Positions 53,076 through 62,205 of a stretch of DNA of 64,000 bases are shown in pieces. Position 1 is the first letter of the stretch; every line of letters begins with the position of its first letter. The stretch is from Woeseiaceae bacterium (GTDB taxonomy: Bacteria; Pseudomonadota; Gammaproteobacteria; Steroidobacterales; Woeseiaceae), in contig JAHEFD010000001.1 of the NCBI GenBank assembly GCA_024640345.1, forward strand, positions 82,288 through 146,287, written 5' to 3'. A model generated the notes under the pieces. The model did no database searches and was not told the origin of the DNA. It worked only from the letters and a program-made list of their open reading frames with translations. The position numbers were made by a program, and so were the translations under genes.

Positions 53076-54470
53076 ATGAGAAAGATAGTACTTGCGATAG
53101 CGTCGCTGACCCTGGTTTCCGGCCTGGTCGCAGCTCAGGACAGGAATTCCGAGCATGCCAAAAAGACGCTCGAGATTTATACGCACATTATTGGTGTCGA
53201 AACGTCCAAAGGTCTCGGAAATGTGCCGAAGGTGGCTAACTATCTTGCTGGCGAGCTTGTTGCCGCGGGCTTCCCGAAAGAAGACGTGGAAGTACTGCCA
53301 AACGGAGAGACGGCTTCCCTGATTGCCCGTTACCGGGGTGACGATTCATCGGGCAAAGCGCCGATTCTGTTGTTGGGCCATATGGACGTCGTCGAAGCGC
53401 GTCCCGAGGACTGGGAGCGACCGCCTTTCGAGTTGACGAAAGACGATGCCTATTTCTATGCGCGCGGAACAATCGACAACAAGTTCGGCGTGGCTCAGCT
53501 CACGTCGACGTTCATTCGCCTGATGAAGGAAGGCTTCGTGCCGAATCGTGACCTGATTCTTGTTTTCTCCGGTGACGAAGAGAGCGGCATGGTCACGACT
53601 CGACAGCTCGCCTACGAGCGCGAAGATCTCGCCGAGGCCGAGTTCGCATTGAATTCGGATGCGGGCGGCGGCGACCTGAGCGAGGAGGGGAAGGCACTCG
53701 TTTATCGCATCCAGGCGGCAGAAAAGACTTACGTCACCTGGGAGATGACGGTGCGAAACCCCGGCGGGCACAGTTCAAGACCCCGGCCGGACAATGCAAT
53801 TTACGACCTGGCAAACGCGATCAGCAAAATCCAGGCTTACCAGTTCCCGGTGCGCTGGAATCCCATGACGCTGGAGTTTTTCCAGGTGACGGGCGAACAG
53901 ATGGGCGGTGAGCTTGGCGATGCGATGATGCGCTTCGCCAAAAATCCCGAAGACAAAACGGCTTCCGATCGCCTGGCGGTCGAGTCATCCTATGTTGGCA
54001 CAACACGCACCACCTGCGTCGTCACGATGCTGCGGGCCGGCCATGCAGAAAATGCCCTGCCACAATCTGCCACCGCAACCGTCAATTGCCGCGTTTTCGC
54101 CGGTGACCCGGCGGCCGACGTCCTGCAGGCGCTGCAGCAGGTTGTTGGCAATGAAGCAGTCGAATTCGAGGAAATCTATGAGCCCGTCGAGAGCCCGGTT
54201 TCCGAACTGCGCGAAGATGTTCGTGCCGCAATCAGTGAGGCGGTACAAGGCCGTTACCCGGGTGTGAGAATGATCGCCTACATGGAGTCAGGCGGAACGG
54301 ACGGCATGTATTTTCGCCGCGCGGGAATTCCAACCTGGGCGGCAGGTGGCATTTTCATGAATCCCGATGAGATGTTTGCCCATGGTCTTAACGAACGAGT
54401 GCCCATCAAGACTTTTTACGATGCGCTGGATCACTGGAGCATCATCATCCGGGAACTGGCGGGCGACTAG
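53076..54470 (+). CDS. Exported M20 family metallopeptidase
   Basis: 464 residues with a signal peptide (residues 1-20, ending VAAQ). M20 metal residues: LLLGHMDVVEARPEDW (H102, D104), ARGTIDNKFGVAQL near 132 (bridging Asp), FSGDEESGM near 165 (catalytic Glu pair), LNSDAGGGD near 195 and the final His in MFAHGLNERVP near 440. A dimerisation lid (about 215-340) carries NPGGHSSRPRPDNAIYDLA. It should remove terminal amino acids from small peptides in the periplasm. The cupin fragment begins 24 bases later on the same strand. Confidence 0.9.
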   Translation: MRKIVLAIASLTLVSGLVAAQDRNSEHAKKTLEIYTHIIGVETSKGLGNVPKVANYLAGELVAAGFPKEDVEVLPNGETASLIARYRGDDSSGKAPILLLGHMDVVEARPEDWERPPFELTKDDAYFYARGTIDNKFGVAQLTSTFIRLMKEGFVPNRDLILVFSGDEESGMVTTRQLAYEREDLAEAEFALNSDAGGGDLSEEGKALVYRIQAAEKTYVTWEMTVRNPGGHSSRPRPDNAIYDLANAISKIQAYQFPVRWNPMTLEFFQVTGEQMGGELGDAMMRFAKNPEDKTASDRLAVESSYVGTTRTTCVVTMLRAGHAENALPQSATATVNCRVFAGDPAADVLQALQQVVGNEAVEFEEIYEPVESPVSELREDVRAAISEAVQGRYPGVRMIAYMESGGTDGMYFRRAGIPTWAAGGIFMNPDEMFAHGLNERVPIKTFYDALDHWSIIIRELAGD

Positions 54471-54494
54471 GTACCGGCAATAAGAAGGGCCTGC

Positions 54495-54818
54495 GTGGGC
54501 GGGAAAGAGACCTATCCTCACTTGTTACGCTGCGATGACATCGCGGCGGCCGAAGATACGTTTTCGCATCCATGGAATGCCAATTCCGAAATTACGGGTA
54601 CGCACCTGGGCGGCAAGGCCGGGCTGAAGCGCAGCGGCGTCAGCCTGGTTCGGATTGCGCCCGGGAAAGAGTCCTTCGCCTGCCACCTTCATCACCGTGA
54701 AGAAGAATGGATCCATGTCATTTCCGGTCGGGGTGTTTGCCAGGTCGATGACTCGGACTATGAAATGAGCCCGGGAGATTTCGTTGCCTTTCCGACGCCT
54801 GACGATCATTCTAAATAG
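54495..54818 (+). pseudogene. Cupin-domain protein, apparently truncated at the C-terminus
   Basis: 107 residues from a GTG at 54495. The core is a clear cupin: GLKRSGVSLVRIAPGKESFACHLHHREEEWIHVISGRGVCQVDD, with a His-rich metal motif HLHHREEEW, and EMSPGDFVAFPTP. Homologous cupins go on for 30-60 residues after FPTP with a second motif containing His and a final strand; here the frame ends at PDDHSK. The 155 bases after it hold no recognisable continuation in any frame. I read it as a shortened copy, but a working mini-cupin is possible. Confidence 0.55.
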
Positions 54819-54973
54819 ATAGTGTTTGCGCTTCCTTGCTGACATGCTATTGGCAGTCGCGAAAAATGACTTTCGCTAAACCATCAGGACTTGATCGGCG
54901 ATTCATCAGGGCACGAAAGCGATTTGCTGCGATGCTTTGCGTTAGTTGACCGCACAGTAAAAGGACAGGCGCA

Positions 54974-55753
54974 ATGAACACAGGGGCAGCAAGGAGAGTT
55001 ACAGGAATTGTCTTATTGGTAGCGCTTTCGCACGGCCTTGCGGCATGCGGCGGTACCAAAGTTATCAAGGAGCCCGTACCACTGGTAGCGCAGCAGTCAC
55101 TGGCGGACACGGCTGACGGGCAGCTCTCGGTGACGCTGGACTGGGTCATCGTTCGGGACGGTCCCGGAACCTGGGCCAAAAACGCAGACTGGGATGAATA
55201 TCTTATCCGGGTCAAAAACCAGGGTGACGAGACCTTAAAGATTACAAGTGTCGTTGTTACTGATTCGCTGGGTACCACCGTCGTTCCGGGCGGAAGCCGG
55301 AAACAACTGGTCAAGGGGACCAAGGCGGCGGGCCGGCGCTACAAGGGCGCGGGACTGACTGCTAAAGCGGGAGCCGGCACGGGCACGCTCATCGTTGCCG
55401 GGGCCGTTACCGGTGCTGCTGCCGTTGGTGTCGGTTACGCGGCGCTCTATAGTGGCGGTGCAATGGCAGGTGCCGCCGTCGGAGGGCTGATGTTAGCGCC
55501 TGTGCTGGCGGTTGGCGGCGTTTTTCGCGGCATTAACAATAGCAAGGTCGGGAACGAAATCGAATCGCGGCAGGCGCAGCTGCCGTTGCTGTTGCAAGGC
55601 GATGAGGAAAAAGGTCTGAACTTCTTCTTTCCGATGTCGCCGTCTCCCCGACAGGTCGAGATTACCTACACGGATGGCAGTGGGGATCACATCATTGTTG
55701 TTGATACGCGGGACGCGCTCGAGGGGCTGCACCTGGTAAAAGCGACTAAATGA
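54974..55753 (+). CDS. Lipoprotein with glycine-zipper membrane segment, unknown function
   Basis: 259 residues. The lipobox is LAACGG (C25). A beta-rich domain (about 45-115: QLSVTLDWVIVRDG, EYLIRVKNQGDETLKITSVVVTD) looks like a domain for protein contact. Then comes a long Gly/Ala-rich hydrophobic stretch (about 130-190: LIVAGAVTGAAAVGVGYAAL, GGAMAGAAVGGLMLAPVLAVGG) with spaced glycines like glycine-zipper membrane inserts. The C-terminus has FFFPMSPSPRQVEITYTDGSG. No family name comes to mind. It stands alone between a cupin remnant and a minus-strand gene. Confidence 0.7.
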   Translation: MNTGAARRVTGIVLLVALSHGLAACGGTKVIKEPVPLVAQQSLADTADGQLSVTLDWVIVRDGPGTWAKNADWDEYLIRVKNQGDETLKITSVVVTDSLGTTVVPGGSRKQLVKGTKAAGRRYKGAGLTAKAGAGTGTLIVAGAVTGAAAVGVGYAALYSGGAMAGAAVGGLMLAPVLAVGGVFRGINNSKVGNEIESRQAQLPLLLQGDEEKGLNFFFPMSPSPRQVEITYTDGSGDHIIVVDTRDALEGLHLVKATK

Positions 55754-55796
55754 AGCTGTGTTTATTATGTTGCCGGGATCACCTTTCTTAAAGGGA

Positions 55797-56606
55797 TCAG
55801 CAATCACGCTCAGTGAGGCAGGATTGCAATCGTTCCATCAGGCTCCCCAGTTTTTGGTTCGCAATGACTGCCTCGCCATGACTCGACTGCGCCATCATCA
55901 TCAGGTTCATCAATTCATTGGCGAACGCCACGTCGTTATGCAGCACCGAATAATCCGGCGCCGATAGTGTGTCGGGTAGCTCCCTGATCGCAACCTCGCT
56001 GATGACGTCCTCGGTACCGCGGCCGGATGGATGGAGGAACCGGCGTTGATAGACATCCCTTAGTGAAACTTTGTTTCCCAGGTTCGCGTAAAAGTTAATC
56101 GAAAGAATCGTGCTGCCGGATGTCTGCTCCTCCAGCAGGTCTTCAATAGCCGTTGGCCAGCTCGCCAATGAAGATGCCAGATCAATCCTGTTCATACGCG
56201 CGATGGTGCCCGAAGCAACCGCGGTCTCCAATGAGCCAAATGGGGCGTTAATGCGGTAGTAATTCAGGAGGCTGTTGAGCAATACAGTGATCCGTGCTGT
56301 TTCATCAGGTGTTGGTTTCGCGGAAAGCAATCCAAGCAATTCATGGCCATATTGCACAGTTGCACTGTGGGCAGTAACAGCCTCCGCCAGGAGTGCCTTG
56401 TGAGACTCAAGCTCACCATACAACGCATTCAGGCGAGTGATGTCTGCTTCATGTTCCTGGCGCTGATCCCACATCGCATCAATCGAGAAAGCGAGCAGGA
56501 TGCCGAGCACTACGGCAGTACCTTCCATTAAAATCCTTGCCCAGGATGGATTACGAACATTCATTGCATGCGCCCGGCTTAGCAAAGATCCGATACTAGC
56601 AGACAT
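55797..56606 (-). CDS. Membrane-anchored helical protein (DUF6090-like), unknown function
   Basis: 269 residues, with a second possible start 42 bases downstream (MNVRNPSWARI). One N-terminal membrane helix (about 24-44: ILMEGTAVVLGILLAFSIDAMW) is followed by a long helical domain (DITRLNALYGELESHKALLAEAV; LLNSLLNYYRINAPFGSLETAVASGTI). The ILLAFSIDAMWD entry and the following helix with an ELE motif match a family I know as DUF6090-like, which has no assigned role. It is divergent from the tandem M42 gene. General architecture is like that of the small proteins at 2491 and 52525. Confidence 0.7.
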   Translation of the reverse strand: MSASIGSLLSRAHAMNVRNPSWARILMEGTAVVLGILLAFSIDAMWDQRQEHEADITRLNALYGELESHKALLAEAVTAHSATVQYGHELLGLLSAKPTPDETARITVLLNSLLNYYRINAPFGSLETAVASGTIARMNRIDLASSLASWPTAIEDLLEEQTSGSTILSINFYANLGNKVSLRDVYQRRFLHPSGRGTEDVISEVAIRELPDTLSAPDYSVLHNDVAFANELMNLMMMAQSSHGEAVIANQKLGSLMERLQSCLTERDC

Positions 56607-56718
56607 CTTTCGGGGCCCGAGTGGGTGCGCCGATGAGCTACTTATCCGCGACCAGTTACTCTATCCTCGCAGGACGTATCGAATTAATTGCGACCGGCCC
56701 CAACTCCGCCCCCGGGAA

Positions 56719-58857
56719 ATGATGATGAAGAAGAACAGTTCACTGAGGTTTTCGAAGAACAAATTGTCCGGCGTACAACTCGTGCTCGTTTGGTTCATGG
56801 GTTTAGCGACAACGCAAACAGCTGTCGCAGAGGAGTCCGACGCGGCGACACTTGCCAGTTGGGTTGCCCTGAGCGCGCCCACCGGGCACGAGCACCTGGC
56901 CATCGAACCTTTAAGTCGCCAGCTGGAAGGGTGGAGCACAGACCGGAACGGCAATCTCCTGAAGACGACCGGGACAGGCGATCCACACCGTGTCGTGGCC
57001 TGCGGACTGGACTGGAATGCCCACGCGGTCACACAGGTTACGGATGACGGATACCTTCGCTTGCACGGAATTGGCAGGGGGACGGGCCACCCGTTGTGGG
57101 ACCAGGCGCTCGAAGCCCAGCAGGTTCGTGTGCTGACGCGGAACGGGCCGCTGGTTGGTGTCGTCGGCATCGCAAACGGTCACTTCGCACCACAGCACCG
57201 CAACGAAACTGAAGTTGTTACAGCCGATGACCTCTGGCTGGACATTGGCGCGACTTCTGCGGAGGAAGTGGAGGAAATGGGCGTGCAACTGCTCGATCCC
57301 GTCGTTCGTCACATCCCCGCCTGGAGTTTCGCCGATGAAATCGCCGGTCCGGGCGCCGGTGCTCGCGCAGGTTGCGCCGCAGTCGTTGCTGCAGCGGAAT
57401 CACCGGCAGGGCCGGGACGGACAACCTGGATCCTGAGCACTCAGCGTGTGTTTGGCTGGGTTGGTCTGAGCGGGGCGCTGGTCAAACTCGCGCCGGTTCA
57501 CGAGCTGATTGTCCTGAGCCCTGGCGAGGCTGAGCAACGCAGCGAAATCCTGGGTGTTGAAAACGAAGTGATACAGACTCGCGTCGCTGAATTCACAGGC
57601 CTCGAGTCAGTTCGGCTGCTCGCACCAAAAGTCGCAGATGCCGGTGCTTTGATGGAACGCATCGAACTGGTCAACGCAGAGGCGCTTCTTCGCGACTTGC
57701 TAACTGCCGTGAATTCGTCGAGCGAGAATTTGCCTGGCTGGATTGCCGCCCCGATACCGCCGTCGCCACGAAATGACGAAGCGAGGCGCTTGCTTGGCGG
57801 ACGACAAGGCGCACGCCTGAACGATGTCGCGGCGTTGCTCGATCGCCTCGCGGAAATCCCGGGCGTACCAGGGCATGAAGGTCCCGTTCGTGCGGTTGTG
57901 CTGGAAGAACTGCCCGACTGGGCAAGGGAGCGCGCACAAATCGACGACATGGGAAACGTGTGGGTGGCCGTCGGGCCGGAAGGCGAGAGCACCGTTTTCA
58001 TGGCGCACATGGACGAGGTCGGTTGGGCAGTCGAGGCAATTGATCCGGACGGCACCGTCCACCTCGAAGGTCGCGGAGGCGTTGTTGCATCTGCATGGGA
58101 AGGTCAACCTGCACGACTACAGCTCGATGCCGGCACGAAGGCGGATTCTGCGGCGACGGTTGCCGAATTGAATGGCGTCTTTCTGACCCGCGATGCACCG
58201 GATGCAAAACGTCCGGACGAGGTTTCTGCATGGTTTGGTATGGACGCTGCCGGGCTGGATGCGGCGGGCGTACGAATTGGCATGGGTGTAACGGGCTACA
58301 AAGAAGGGCATCGAATCGGTCAAACCCGGTATACGGCTCGTTCGCTCGATGATCGAGCCGGGACAACCGCGCTCCTGGTAGCGATAAAAAAGCTGGACCC
58401 CGACTCGCTGGATCACCGCGTCATTTTCGCCTGGTCTGTCCAGGAGGAAGGTGGCCTTCATGGAGCGGCAGCGCTGGCGGAAAGCCTGGGTGCTTCTACT
58501 CGTCGGATCTACAGCGTGGATACTTTCGTATCGTCCGACACGCCGCTCGAGTCACCGCATTTCGCCTATGCGCCGCTTGGCGCGGGGCCGGTGCTGCGTT
58601 CTATCGAGAGCAGCAGCATGGCGACGCCATATGAGCTGGATCGCAACAGGTCGATAGCGAAGAAAGCCGGCATCACGTCGCAGTTTGGTTTGACGCAGGG
58701 CGGTACCGACGGAACGCGATTTACGGTCTGGGGCGCGCCAAATGCAGGGCTTTCCTGGCCGGGACGCTACAGTCATTCTCCTGCCGAGGTGCTGGACCTG
58801 CGCGACCTGGCCGGATTGTCGGATCTCATCCTGGCGATGGCGCTTGCAGCACCGTGA
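56719..58857 (+). CDS. Tandem M42-type aminopeptidase with degenerate first half, exported
   Basis: 712 residues from the ATG at 56719 (the first of three), with a signal peptide about 18-40 (VQLVLVWFMGLATTQTAVA). The second half (about 360-712) is an intact M42/M20-like peptidase: MAHMDEVGWAVE (H431, D433), SLDDRAGTT (D544-D545), VQEEGGLHG (E576-E577) and YSHSPAE (H686). The first half (about 45-330) repeats the same layout but lacks the residues: GLDWNAHAV for the His-Asp site, FADEIAGPGAGA for DDRAG and TQRVFGWVGLSGA for QEEGGLHGA. So it is an internal duplication with one inactive copy. It should cleave aminoacyl peptides in the envelope. Confidence 0.8.
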   Translation: MMMKKNSSLRFSKNKLSGVQLVLVWFMGLATTQTAVAEESDAATLASWVALSAPTGHEHLAIEPLSRQLEGWSTDRNGNLLKTTGTGDPHRVVACGLDWNAHAVTQVTDDGYLRLHGIGRGTGHPLWDQALEAQQVRVLTRNGPLVGVVGIANGHFAPQHRNETEVVTADDLWLDIGATSAEEVEEMGVQLLDPVVRHIPAWSFADEIAGPGAGARAGCAAVVAAAESPAGPGRTTWILSTQRVFGWVGLSGALVKLAPVHELIVLSPGEAEQRSEILGVENEVIQTRVAEFTGLESVRLLAPKVADAGALMERIELVNAEALLRDLLTAVNSSSENLPGWIAAPIPPSPRNDEARRLLGGRQGARLNDVAALLDRLAEIPGVPGHEGPVRAVVLEELPDWARERAQIDDMGNVWVAVGPEGESTVFMAHMDEVGWAVEAIDPDGTVHLEGRGGVVASAWEGQPARLQLDAGTKADSAATVAELNGVFLTRDAPDAKRPDEVSAWFGMDAAGLDAAGVRIGMGVTGYKEGHRIGQTRYTARSLDDRAGTTALLVAIKKLDPDSLDHRVIFAWSVQEEGGLHGAAALAESLGASTRRIYSVDTFVSSDTPLESPHFAYAPLGAGPVLRSIESSSMATPYELDRNRSIAKKAGITSQFGLTQGGTDGTRFTVWGAPNAGLSWPGRYSHSPAEVLDLRDLAGLSDLILAMALAAP

Positions 58858-58940
58858 CGTGAATTGAACAGCCGCTCCGCGGCAGTCTGCACCCGGGCGC
58901 GGCGGTTTGTCAGGGCGATCAGTCGATCAAGACGGTTATC

Positions 58941-60353
58941 TCAGGCGACAAAGCCAAACGCGAGGAATGCGGCTGTCGCGAATCCGGCCGCAACCAATGC
59001 GTAGGGCAATTGCGTTCGAACATGATCGATGTGATCGGTGGCAGAAGCCATCGACGCTACAACAGTCGTGTCGCTGATCGGCGATGCGTGATCGCCGAAT
59101 ATAGCGCCTGATATGGCGGCGCCGAGGAGCAATGGCACGGGCAGTCCGAGTGTCGTCGCGATCGGAATCGCAATCGGAATCATGATCGCGAACGTGCCCC
59201 AACTGGAACCAACGGAAAACGCGATAAATGACGAGGTCAGGAAGATCAGTGGCGCCAGCAAGGGCGTCGGAATCGTGTCACCCACGGCGGTAGCGACGTA
59301 AATGCCTGTTCCCAGCAGGTTTGCAATGTCGCCAAGCGCGAGCGCAAGCAACAGGATGGTTGCAATAGGTAACAGGCCTCCTGCGCCTTTCATGAAGATT
59401 CTCATCAGCTCGTTAACGGTGCTCGTGCCTTTCGACAGGATCATGATCCACGAAACCAGCAACGCAAAACTAACCGCCCAGAGAATGGAGACCGATCCGG
59501 AGCCTTCAATAATGTTGCCATCACCGGTGATATAAAGGCCAACCGGCATCATGAGAATCATCGCGACAATCGGCAGCACCATTAACCAGGCAGACGGCAC
59601 CGCTCCCGGCTGATCCTCAACCAGTTCGGCAGATATGTCGACCATAGGCGTTGCATCCGGCCAAAGAACCTCTCCGGCTTGTGTGCGTGCTTCCGCTTTC
59701 TTCATCGGGCCGATGTTGATGTTCTTCCAGATGACAACTGCCGACAGAATAATGGCGATGATTGCGTAGAAGTTGTATGGGATGGATGCGATGAAAGTTT
59801 CCAGCGGATTCTCTATGCCGGTCGATGCAATCAGGCCGATGATGACTGCACCCCAGGCGTTCAAAGGGATCATCACGCATACCGGCGCAGACGTGGCATC
59901 GATCAGGTAAGCGAGTTTTTCTCGCGAAACTTTATAGCGGTCGAACAAAGGGCGACTGACTGAACCCGCGACGAGCAGCGTGATGTTCGATTCGATAAAA
60001 ATAACGAGGCCGGTAATCCACGCAAGAATTTGTGCACGAAAGCCGTTATGAACCCAGCGACGCGTTTCGAGGAAGTGTACGAAACCCCTGACACCACCTG
60101 AGTGCTCGATCGTCGCGATGAGCGAGCCGATGATCAGCGTAAAAATCAATACGCGGGTGTCGCCAGGATCTGTGAAGACGTTGACTACCTGGTCGAGACT
60201 TGCTGTCACGCCGGTCACCGGGTTGAAACCGGTCAGCAGCGTGCTACCTATCCAGATACCGGCAAACAGTGACAAAATGACCTGCTTGGTCCAGATCGCG
60301 AGGACAATGGCGAGGATGGGCGGTAAGACGGAATACCAGCTTGGGTCAGTCAT
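58941..60353 (-). CDS. Na+/H+ antiporter, NhaC family
   Basis: 470 residues with about eleven to twelve membrane helices. Family marks: FAGIWIGSTLLTGFNP near 30, IIGSLIATIEHSGGVRGF near 75, FIESNITLLVAGSVSRPLFDRYKVSREKLAYLIDATSAPVCVMIPLNAWGA near 118-170 and SFIAFSVGSSWGTFAIMIPIAIPIATTLG near 375, followed by GDHASPISDTTVVASMAS, the DHxSPIS motif near 420. It exchanges sodium for protons (or a metabolite such as malate/lactate in relatives). It is a single gene, convergent with the M42 gene and 55 bases after the 2OG oxygenase start region. Confidence 0.88.
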   Translation of the reverse strand: MTDPSWYSVLPPILAIVLAIWTKQVILSLFAGIWIGSTLLTGFNPVTGVTASLDQVVNVFTDPGDTRVLIFTLIIGSLIATIEHSGGVRGFVHFLETRRWVHNGFRAQILAWITGLVIFIESNITLLVAGSVSRPLFDRYKVSREKLAYLIDATSAPVCVMIPLNAWGAVIIGLIASTGIENPLETFIASIPYNFYAIIAIILSAVVIWKNINIGPMKKAEARTQAGEVLWPDATPMVDISAELVEDQPGAVPSAWLMVLPIVAMILMMPVGLYITGDGNIIEGSGSVSILWAVSFALLVSWIMILSKGTSTVNELMRIFMKGAGGLLPIATILLLALALGDIANLLGTGIYVATAVGDTIPTPLLAPLIFLTSSFIAFSVGSSWGTFAIMIPIAIPIATTLGLPVPLLLGAAISGAIFGDHASPISDTTVVASMASATDHIDHVRTQLPYALVAAGFATAAFLAFGFVA

Positions 60354-60408
60354 AGGCTTTTCTTGTACTTGTCAGGACTAACCCGACTGTAATCCAAAGG
60401 CAGCGTTA

Positions 60409-61494
60409 TTACGATTTTTCGACGGGTGACTCCACGGCATAGTCGTCGCCGTAGAACTTGCTGGTGCTCCTGGTATGGAAAGTAATGGCCTTAATCGGCT
60501 GGTATTTTGGCTTGCCGAGACCCGGCAGCACATCCAGGACTTCTTCTTCCCAGACATAGACAGCTATGGGAAACGAAATGCGCGCCGTGTCGTACTGTGA
60601 ACCATCAACGGGTCTGCCCACGCGATGTGAGGTCGAGGGCAACCGGTCATTGGTAATGCGCTGCATGTAGTCGCCCGTATTGATAATGATCGATCCTTCC
60701 GGCGCATCCAGGCGAACCCACTTTCCACTGCGGTGATTCCAGACCTGTAATCCACCTATCTTCGAGGCAGGCAGAATCGTGAACAGGTCAACATCTTCAT
60801 GGCCTAGCAAACGCCCGGCACCTGGTGTGTGGTCTATCTGCCCAAGTGGCGGATAGTAATTCAGGCGCAAACCGAAATTCGTACCGGTCAGTTTTTTGTC
60901 GTAAATGTGCGGATCACAACCAAGTCCCTGGAACATCGCCTGTGCAATTGGCTGGAACAACCTTTCGTGTGCGTTTGTCAGTTTCCTGAATACTGGTTCG
61001 TAGCGGGTATCGGGCCAGAATTCTTCCGGATTAAACCCGGTCGGTCTTTCCTGCGGCATATCGAAAGCGCGCCGGCACCAGACCCAACCCTCAACGAGAT
61101 CCGGGTGAATATCGCTGGTTTCCTTTATCGGGAAATAACCCTGGCTGACGGATCCGAACCGCCTGGCACGGAAACGCATCTTGTCCTCGAGCGATGTGGT
61201 TGTGAACAGCTCTTCTGTCCTGTCGTTCATCTCGTCATAAAGAGATTTATCGACGCCATGGCCTGTCAGCACTGTGAATCCGATTTCCTGCACCGCGGCC
61301 CCGAATTCCTCGGCGAATCGCTTTCGGTCACGGGAATTGCCGTTGAGATAGCGACCAAGGTCAAAAGTCTGGATCTCGTAATCAGTATCGAATTCATCGG
61401 TATCGCTCTCCGCAAGGCGATACGTATGGCCCTTCTCTACCTGGTCGTAGCGAATAAAGTCCCGGTTGACGGCCTCGATGCCTGGCTTGCTCAT
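60409..61494 (-). CDS. Isopenicillin N synthase-family 2-oxoglutarate/Fe(II) oxygenase
   Basis: 361 residues. The N-terminal DIOX-N part (FDLGRYLNGNSRDRKRFAEEFG, EIGFTVLTGHGV) is followed by the double-stranded beta-helix. The iron site is GHEDVDLFTIL near residue 228-238 (His, Asp) with the distal His in STSHRVGRP near 292, and the 2OG-binding Arg-x-Ser in ARISFPIAVY near 305. RLNYYPPL near 215 is also typical. Plant-type and bacterial members hydroxylate or oxidise small molecules; the substrate is not predictable. Divergent from the Cys-motif protein gene with 96 bases between. Confidence 0.88.
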   Translation of the reverse strand: MSKPGIEAVNRDFIRYDQVEKGHTYRLAESDTDEFDTDYEIQTFDLGRYLNGNSRDRKRFAEEFGAAVQEIGFTVLTGHGVDKSLYDEMNDRTEELFTTTSLEDKMRFRARRFGSVSQGYFPIKETSDIHPDLVEGWVWCRRAFDMPQERPTGFNPEEFWPDTRYEPVFRKLTNAHERLFQPIAQAMFQGLGCDPHIYDKKLTGTNFGLRLNYYPPLGQIDHTPGAGRLLGHEDVDLFTILPASKIGGLQVWNHRSGKWVRLDAPEGSIIINTGDYMQRITNDRLPSTSHRVGRPVDGSQYDTARISFPIAVYVWEEEVLDVLPGLGKPKYQPIKAITFHTRSTSKFYGDDYAVESPVEKS

Positions 61495-61590
61495 TATTTT
61501 GCCTTTTCCGTTTCGCCTTGTAAGTGATTACCCGGCTTGCTTGTTTATAGCGTATCAGAACAATGCAGGTATAAATCAGTGGTGAGCGCT

Positions 61591-62193
61591 ATGAATGAGA
61601 ACATTCGAAAATTGCTGACTGAAATTGCGCGGCTGGAAGAAGAGCTCTCCACGGTTATCCAGGAGCAGCAGGAGCAGCTGCACTATCGCCTTGAAGGCTC
61701 CAGGGTGCGATTCGAGGAAAACCTCCGCCGTCTGCATCGGGAGATGAAAGTTGGCGTGTTCGCGTGGCTCCGGGAAAGCGAGTGGCGAAATGTGCTCAGC
61801 GCGCCGTTTGTCTACATCATGATAATTCCATTTCTCGCTCTCGATGTGTTTGTAACGATTTACCAGGCTGTCTGTTTTCCGCTGTATGGCATTCCGAAAG
61901 TTAGTCGGTCAGATTACATCATTGTCGATCGCCATCTCCTCGGTTACCTGAATATCATCGAGAAAATGAACTGCCTGTTTTGCGGGTACGCAGACGGATT
62001 GCTTGCGTACACGCGACAAATACTCTCCCGAACGGAAACGTATTGGTGCCCGATCAAACATGCGCGCAAGGTGCTTGATCCTCACCGTCGCTATGCGAAG
62101 TTTGCCGATTTCGGGGATGGTGACGATATCGCCGCTCACGTCGCAAGAATGCGCAAGCAAGTCGCGCGGAAGCGACCGGCTAAATCCGAATGA
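61591..62193 (+). CDS. Conserved membrane-associated protein with Cys/His motif, unknown function
   Basis: 200 residues from the ATG at 61591; an in-frame start 54 bases upstream lacks support. A charged coiled coil (about 1-50: LLTEIARLEEELSTVIQEQQ) is followed by one hydrophobic segment (about 68-90: FVYIMIIPFLALDVFVTIYQAV) and then a highly specific stretch: CFPLYGIPKVSRSDYIIVDRH, EKMNCLFCGYADGLLAYTRQI, and RTETYWCPIKHARKV. The CxxC and WCPIKHA motifs could bind metal or heme. I recognise this pattern from unannotated conserved proteins in proteobacteria but know no function. Confidence 0.75.
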   Translation: MNENIRKLLTEIARLEEELSTVIQEQQEQLHYRLEGSRVRFEENLRRLHREMKVGVFAWLRESEWRNVLSAPFVYIMIIPFLALDVFVTIYQAVCFPLYGIPKVSRSDYIIVDRHLLGYLNIIEKMNCLFCGYADGLLAYTRQILSRTETYWCPIKHARKVLDPHRRYAKFADFGDGDDIAAHVARMRKQVARKRPAKSE

Positions 62194-62205
62194 CGGCCTG
62201 CCCGA

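Noticed and set aside
58858-58940. Terminator between the M42 and NhaC genes
   Set aside because: Only short GC-rich inverted repeats (GCCG/CGGC) without a T-run occur; too weak to call.
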